Positions 6,074 to 9,464 of a stretch of 9,464 bases of DNA are shown piece after piece. This stretch comes from Lachnospiraceae bacterium UBA7012. GTDB lineage: Bacteria > Bacillota > Clostridia > Lachnospirales > Lachnospiraceae. A program made the position numbers and the translations under genes. The notes below the pieces were generated by a model that was not told the origin of the DNA, made no database searches, and saw nothing but the letters and a program-made list of their open reading frames with translations. The stretch spans positions 1 to 9,464 of the forward strand of contig DJXE01000105.1 in the NCBI GenBank assembly GCA_002449595.1, given 5' to 3'. How positions within the stretch are numbered: the stretch's first letter is position 1; every line of letters begins with the position of its first letter.

Positions 6074-6190
6074 CACTGAACTCCTTTCTCATCTGTATCG
6101 CGGGACGTTCACCTGTCGTGTTCATCCTTACGTTAGATACTATAAGAGGGAATTGTGACGGATCTGTGTTCTGATTGTGCAAAAAATGTG

Positions 6191-6775
6191 TTATTCTTCG
6201 CGGCGGCATCTCCGCACGCGCAGATATGCGGCAAGAACTGTGAGTGCGGCGGCGGTGAGAACGCCGGCGGAATCGATCATGATATCGCCGAAGCGTCCCG
6301 CCCTGCCGGGCACGAAGAGCTGGTGGATCTCATCGGAAGCAGCGTAGAGAACGCCCGCGATGGCAGCGGCGGCTGCGCAGGCGAAGGCGCGGGCTGCGCG
6401 TTTTGCGGCCGCGTTCTTTCCGGAAGAGAAAATAGAAGTTCGGAGGAAAGGTCCTTTTCCCTTGTCCTCAAGTAGGCCCACCGGGCCCGAGTACAGGAGG
6501 CGGAAAAGAATGAAATACTCAAGGAAGTGCGCCGTCTTGCGCAGGATGTGGTCGATCCGCCCGACGAAGGCGAGCTGCTCCGCGAACGGCCGTGCCGAGA
6601 AGCCGCTGACGAAGGTCCGGCCGATCAGCATGCCGACGGAATAGCTGTCGTTCGTCGACAGGTCCGACGGCCGCGCCGACATGTAGAAGATAAATCCCAT
6701 CCAAAGGAAACAGAGGACCGTGACGACGGTCCTCCGCATCGATCTTTTTCCATTTTGCCTCTTGTCAGTAGTCAT
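6191..6775 (-). CDS. VanZ-family membrane protein
   Basis: 194 residues, VanZ-like (PF04892), a family of small polytopic membrane proteins. The founding member gives low-level teicoplanin resistance; the role of most others is unknown. Family landmarks: a first membrane span with LCFLWMGFIFYMSARPSD (21-38), then HILRKTAHFLEYFIL (76-90), a span at about 129-147, and the signature ASDEIHQLFVPGRAGRFGD (146-164), followed by a last span (about 167-185) and a basic end. A Lys/Arg-rich loop (104-128) separates the middle spans. Two adjacent ATGs exist; I chose 6773-6775 because GAGG sits 6 bases upstream. The reading frame stays open further upstream, but that part is an Arg/Ser-rich shadow of the preceding gene. 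The start lies inside the preceding 91-residue gene (11-base overlap), so the two are probably coupled. Confidence 0.88.
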   Translation of the reverse strand: MTTDKRQNGKRSMRRTVVTVLCFLWMGFIFYMSARPSDLSTNDSYSVGMLIGRTFVSGFSARPFAEQLAFVGRIDHILRKTAHFLEYFILFRLLYSGPVGLLEDKGKGPFLRTSIFSSGKNAAAKRAARAFACAAAAAIAGVLYAASDEIHQLFVPGRAGRFGDIMIDSAGVLTAAALTVLAAYLRVRRCRREE

Positions 6776-7040
6776 CATCTTCCTCGATGATCCGGATCTC
6801 GAGATAGTCAAACCCGATCTCCTCGACGAAGCTGTCCTGATAGAAGCGGCAGCGGCTGTGTCTCTGGAAATCGCGCACCGTGCTGTCGAGCCAGATCGGC
6901 TTCGCCAGGTCGAACCTGACGCACCCTTCCTCCAGCGCGTGCAGCACCTTGTGCGTCCGCGTGTCCGCTGTGCCATCTTCCACCACCGTGTCCTTCAGCA
7001 GGTGGCCGTCTTTCCACATTCTGATCCAGAGCCTGAACAT
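6765..7040 (-). CDS. Small conserved-looking protein of unknown function (91 aa)
   Basis: Not a family I can name with a function. It is a soluble, mixed alpha/beta-looking protein with no signal peptide or membrane span. It starts MFRLWIRMWKDGHLLKDTVV, has a central DTRTHKVLHALEEGC region and a KPIWLDSTVRDF motif (47-58), and ends in an acidic tail (IIEEDDDY). I believe similar short proteins occur in other Lachnospiraceae, often annotated as hypothetical; that is recollection, not a search result. The ATG at 7038-7040 overlaps the stop of the upstream pyrophosphorylase by one base (TAATG), and the 3' end overlaps the VanZ gene by 11 bases. It is therefore firmly embedded in an operon, which argues that it is real and translated. 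Confidence 0.82.
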   Translation of the reverse strand: MFRLWIRMWKDGHLLKDTVVEDGTADTRTHKVLHALEEGCVRFDLAKPIWLDSTVRDFQRHSRCRFYQDSFVEEIGFDYLEIRIIEEDDDY

Positions 7041-8257
7041 TAGAGCTCGATCCCGTTCATCTTGCAGAGTTCGCGCGCGGACTCGACGGAGTCGACGCCG
7101 GTCTTGTTCTTGATTGGCGCGAATTCCTTTTCCCTCACAACTTCAAACGGCAGGCAGCTGTCGAGCTGCACGATCATGTCGAGCACGAGCTGCTCGTACT
7201 TGTAGCCGTTGGGTTCTTCCGGAACGACCGGATTGCCGTCCGCGTCGATGTGCGGGATCTTCTTGTTCACCACGTGCAGCGGGAAATCGCCGCCCATGAT
7301 CCGGTGCATGTCGTCCACGCGGAACAGGTAGTTCAGGATGACCCCGAAGTTGTAGGCCGGGTCGCCCTTCTCGTTCGTCTCCGCCTTGAGCTCCGGCGTC
7401 ATGTCATAGTATTCCACGATCGAGGGCTTTCCGTCCTCGAGGCACATCGCGCCGACCTTCTCGTCCGGCGAGACCTTGCGCACGACTTTCGCGCCCGACG
7501 CCTTGCCCTCCGCGAGGACCGCGCCGAGGAAGACGGGATCGCCGATGCGCTGCAGGACGTTGTCGACCGCGAAGACGTTGAGCCACTCAGTGCCGTCCTT
7601 TTCCAGCTGCGCGCCGAGGCCTGCACGAATCAGCGACAGGAACCAGCCGCCGTTGCCGTTCGGGGAGGTCGCGATCCTGCCCGCGGACTCCATGTAGACC
7701 TTGCCCTCGTAGTCCGACGCGGGCGCCATCTCCTGCCGGAAAAAGTGCACCTGCTCCGGATCATAGCCGAAGAAATCATGTTCTTTCATGAATCCGACCG
7801 TCGCGTCGTGGTTCTTTTCGCTCGTCATGATATAGAAAGGGATCATCCGGCCGGCCTCGTCCGTGACTTCCATCACGTTCTCGATGAGGCGCTGCATGAT
7901 GTAGACGTGCTTCGTGATCCCGATGTCATACATGCACTTCGGGTTGTCGGAGCCGAGGCGCGTGCCCATGCCGCCCGCGAGCAGCACTGCTGCCAGCTTG
8001 CCTTCGCGGATCGCCTGCAGGCCCTTTGCCCGGAATTCATCTTCTCTCTCTTTGATCTCGGAGAGTTCCATCGTGCCGATCGCGGAGATCTTCCCCCTCT
8101 TGATCTCCCGGCCGATGTTCTCCGTGACGGAAAAGTCGGTCTGCGCGACCTGTGCGAGAAGTGCTTCCTTCTCCTGATCGCTCAGAGTATCGTAGTGGTT
8201 CAGGACGTGTTCCTGACCGCATGCCTTAAGTTTGGCTAAAGCCTCGTTGTAGTTCAT
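7040..8257 (-). CDS. UDP-sugar pyrophosphorylase (UTP:sugar-1-phosphate uridylyltransferase), eukaryote-like type
   Basis: 405 residues of the UDPGP family (PF01704), which joins UTP and a sugar 1-phosphate to give a UDP-sugar for glycan and wall synthesis. The nucleotide-binding signature is LLAGGMGTRLGSDNPKCMYD (92-111). Other landmarks: SPNGNGGWF (198-206); VFAVDNVL (228-235) in the position of the metal/uridine-binding region; NFGV (303-306); NGYKYEQLVLD (350-360); and EFAPIKN (378-384), typical of the AGX/UAP branch. This architecture differs from the common bacterial GalU and GlmU enzymes. Whether the substrate is glucose-1-P or GlcNAc-1-P cannot be settled from the sequence; the closing motifs lean towards the GlcNAc/GalNAc type. 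The ATG has an AGGGGG site about 6 bases upstream. It lies 68 bases after trpS and overlaps the 91-residue gene by one base. Confidence 0.88.
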   Translation of the reverse strand: MNYNEALAKLKACGQEHVLNHYDTLSDQEKEALLAQVAQTDFSVTENIGREIKRGKISAIGTMELSEIKEREDEFRAKGLQAIREGKLAAVLLAGGMGTRLGSDNPKCMYDIGITKHVYIMQRLIENVMEVTDEAGRMIPFYIMTSEKNHDATVGFMKEHDFFGYDPEQVHFFRQEMAPASDYEGKVYMESAGRIATSPNGNGGWFLSLIRAGLGAQLEKDGTEWLNVFAVDNVLQRIGDPVFLGAVLAEGKASGAKVVRKVSPDEKVGAMCLEDGKPSIVEYYDMTPELKAETNEKGDPAYNFGVILNYLFRVDDMHRIMGGDFPLHVVNKKIPHIDADGNPVVPEEPNGYKYEQLVLDMIVQLDSCLPFEVVREKEFAPIKNKTGVDSVESARELCKMNGIEL

Positions 8258-8286
8258 TGCATTCCCCCTGAGATTATCTTGCTGCG

Positions 8287-8306
8287 CCTTCCGGATGCCC
8301 GGAAGG
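8287..8306. repeat. Perfect inverted repeat between trpS and the pyrophosphorylase gene
   Basis: CCTTCCGG and CCGGAAGG form a perfect 8-bp stem around a 4-base loop (8295-8298). On the minus strand, where the genes are, no T-run follows (CGCAGCAAG), so it is unlikely to be a full terminator. On the plus strand it is followed by a C/T-rich stretch (TTTCCCCTCTCTCTTTTG). It may shape the mRNA between the two genes, as a processing or stability hairpin, or attenuate readthrough. Confidence 0.5.
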
Positions 8307-8325
8307 TTTCCCCTCTCTCTTTTGT

Positions 8326-9432
8326 TTATCTTCTGCCGCCTTCGGGTTCTTCCGCGCGGTTCTTGTAGGCGTTGATCAGGTCCTGATCGTCTTCGAAGTA
8401 GTTGATCCGCATCGAGCGCTTGACGTCGTCCAGCGTCGAGGCGGCTTTCTGCTCGGCCTTCTCTGTGCCCTTCTTCAGCACTTCGTAGACGTAGTCGAGG
8501 TTCTGCTCGTACTCTTTTCTTCTCTCGCGGATCGGCGCGAGCGTGTCCTGCATGACCTTGTTCAGGAACTTCTTGATCTTCACGTCGCCGAGGCCGCCTC
8601 TTCTGTAGTGGTCCTTCAGCTCGTCGAGGTTCTCGTAATCCGGCAGGAACTCGGTGAAGTGCTCGGGCTTGCTGAACGCGTCGAGATACGTGAAGACGGT
8701 GTTGCCCTCTACCTTGCCCGGGTCCTCGATCCTCAGGTGGCCAGGGTCCGTGAACATGCTCATGATCTTTTTCTGTACAGACTTCTCGTCGTCGGACAGA
8801 TAGATGCAGTTGCCGAGGGACTTGCTCATCTTCGCGTGGCCGTCGGTGCCGGGGAGCCTCAGGCTCGCCTCGTTCTCCGGCAGCATGATCTCGGGCTCTA
8901 CGAGCGTGTCGCCGTAGATCCGGTTGAAGCTGCGGACGATCTCTCTCGTCTGCTCAAGCATCGGCTCCTGGTCCTCGCCGACCGGGACGGTCGTCGCCTT
9001 GAAGGCCGTGATGTCCGCCGCCTGGCTGATGGGATAGGTGAAGAAGCCGACCGGGATGCTGCCCTCGAAGCCGCGCATCTGGATCTCGGATTTCACAGTG
9101 GGGTTGCGCTGCAGGCGCGCCACGGTGACCAGGTTCGCGTAGTAGAACGTGAGCTCCGTCAGCTCCGGGATCTGGGACTGGATCAGGATATTGCTCTTCT
9201 CCGGATCGATCCCCGCCGCGAGGTAATCCAGCGCGACCTGCATGATGTTCTCACGCACTTTGCCCGGATTGTCGAAGTTGTCCGTCAGCGCCTGCGCATC
9301 CGCGATCATGATGTAGATCTCGTCAAATCCGCCGCTCTCCTGCAGCTCGACGCGCCGCCGCAGCGACCCTACATAATGTCCGATGTGCAGGCGGCCGGTC
9401 GGGCGGTCGCCGGTGAGGATGATCTTGCTCAT
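8326..9432 (-). CDS. trpS: Tryptophanyl-tRNA synthetase, type II branch
   Basis: 368 residues. Charges tRNA-Trp with tryptophan using ATP, in the cytoplasm. A class I aminoacyl-tRNA synthetase with the HIGH motif at 16-19 ([16 protein letters not shown], 9-24) and KMSKS at 201-205. Conserved stretches typical of the branch that includes Deinococcus TrpRS II are obvious: [10 protein letters not shown] (44-53), [13 protein letters not shown] (65-77), [17 protein letters not shown] (101-117), SQAADI (136-141), [13 protein letters not shown] (158-170) and [13 protein letters not shown] (276-288). The common Bacillus-type enzyme is nearer 330 residues and reads differently around HIGH. The ATG at 9430-9432 has AAGGAG 9 bases upstream. 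Only 32 bases of upstream DNA are in the window, so a tryptophan T-box leader, common for trpS in Bacillota, can be neither seen nor excluded. Confidence 0.96.
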   Translation of the reverse strand: MSKIILTGDRPTGRLHIGHYVGSLRRRVELQESGGFDEIYIMIADAQALTDNFDNPGKVRENIMQVALDYLAAGIDPEKSNILIQSQIPELTELTFYYANLVTVARLQRNPTVKSEIQMRGFEGSIPVGFFTYPISQAADITAFKATTVPVGEDQEPMLEQTREIVRSFNRIYGDTLVEPEIMLPENEASLRLPGTDGHAKMSKSLGNCIYLSDDEKSVQKKIMSMFTDPGHLRIEDPGKVEGNTVFTYLDAFSKPEHFTEFLPDYENLDELKDHYRRGGLGDVKIKKFLNKVMQDTLAPIRERRKEYEQNLDYVYEVLKKGTEKAEQKAASTLDDVKRSMRINYFEDDQDLINAYKNRAEEPEGGRR

Positions 9433-9464
9433 TGTGGTGTTCTCCTTGCTTACGATTCTTTATT

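Noticed and set aside
4385..6079. 564-codon open frame on the plus strand covering nearly all of htrA
   Set aside because: It mirrors the codon pattern of the real gene in GC-rich DNA. The translation is rich in Arg, Asp and Leu with no domain, and the opposite frame contains a full HtrA with triad and PDZ.
6074..6190. Promoter for htrA in the 117-base gap after the VanZ gene
   Set aside because: TATAGT (6139-6144) resembles a -10 box, but no acceptable -35 box lies 16-18 bases upstream, and no CssR-, CtsR- or CIRCE-like operator was seen. A promoter may still exist.
6180..6230. Terminator at the end of the VanZ gene
   Set aside because: A T6 run lies just after the stop, but the nearest stem (GCGG/CCGC, inside the coding end) is short and too far from it.
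6776..6976. N-terminal extension of the VanZ gene by 67 residues
   Set aside because: The extension overlaps the 91-residue gene in another frame, is Arg/Ser-rich, and lies before a well-placed ribosome site and the normal VanZ N-terminus.
7250..8239. 329-codon plus-strand frame opposite the pyrophosphorylase
   Set aside because: An antisense shadow rich in Arg, His, Asp and Val; the minus strand has a clear UDPGP signature.
9433..9464. T-box leader upstream of trpS
   Set aside because: Only 32 bases are available, which include the ribosome site; no T-box element can be identified or excluded.

Overview
The window reads as chromosomal housekeeping DNA from a fairly GC-rich member of the Bacillota, class Clostridia, most likely a Lachnospiraceae-type organism. 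This is inferred from the SAM-I (S-box) riboswitch with an intrinsic terminator, the strong AAGGAGG-type ribosome sites, the TTGACA/TATCAT promoter and the flavour of the proteins. No 16S rRNA or other decisive marker is present. All nine complete genes and the one partial gene lie on the minus strand, so transcription runs from high to low coordinates. There are no IS elements, CRISPR arrays, tRNAs or phage genes.

In transcription order, the right end carries trpS (8326-9432, a TrpRS of the 'type II' branch). It is followed by a eukaryote-style UDP-sugar pyrophosphorylase (7040-8257), a 91-residue orphan protein (6765-7040) and a VanZ-family membrane protein (6191-6775). The last three overlap at stop/start codons and look translationally coupled. 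Next comes a membrane-anchored HtrA/DegP serine protease with one PDZ domain, a repetitive cytosolic tail and an acidic C-terminal tail (4373-6073). A hairpin with a weak U-tract (4303-4336) closes this block.

A second block follows a possible weak promoter (4258-4286). It contains a divergent ClpX-type AAA+ unfoldase (2555-4213), an LspA-like signal peptidase II (2086-2553), a small unknown membrane protein (1571-2017) and a DUF975-like integral membrane protein (756-1571). These genes are almost gapless. With htrA next door, the region looks like a protein-quality and envelope-maintenance neighbourhood. That functional link is inference from gene order.

The left end is the metK leader and gene start. 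It has a strong promoter (679-707), a SAM-I riboswitch aptamer (518-649), a terminator hairpin (465-495) and metK starting at a TTG codon (416) and running off the window. This is textbook SAM feedback on SAM synthetase.

I did not find a clearly new biological system. The most unusual item is the ClpX homologue. It keeps the zinc-binding domain, Walker motifs and the IGF loop that docks ClpP, but the RKH pore-loop motif reads SKN, there are roughly 110 extra residues between the zinc domain and the AAA+ core, and no clpP is adjacent.
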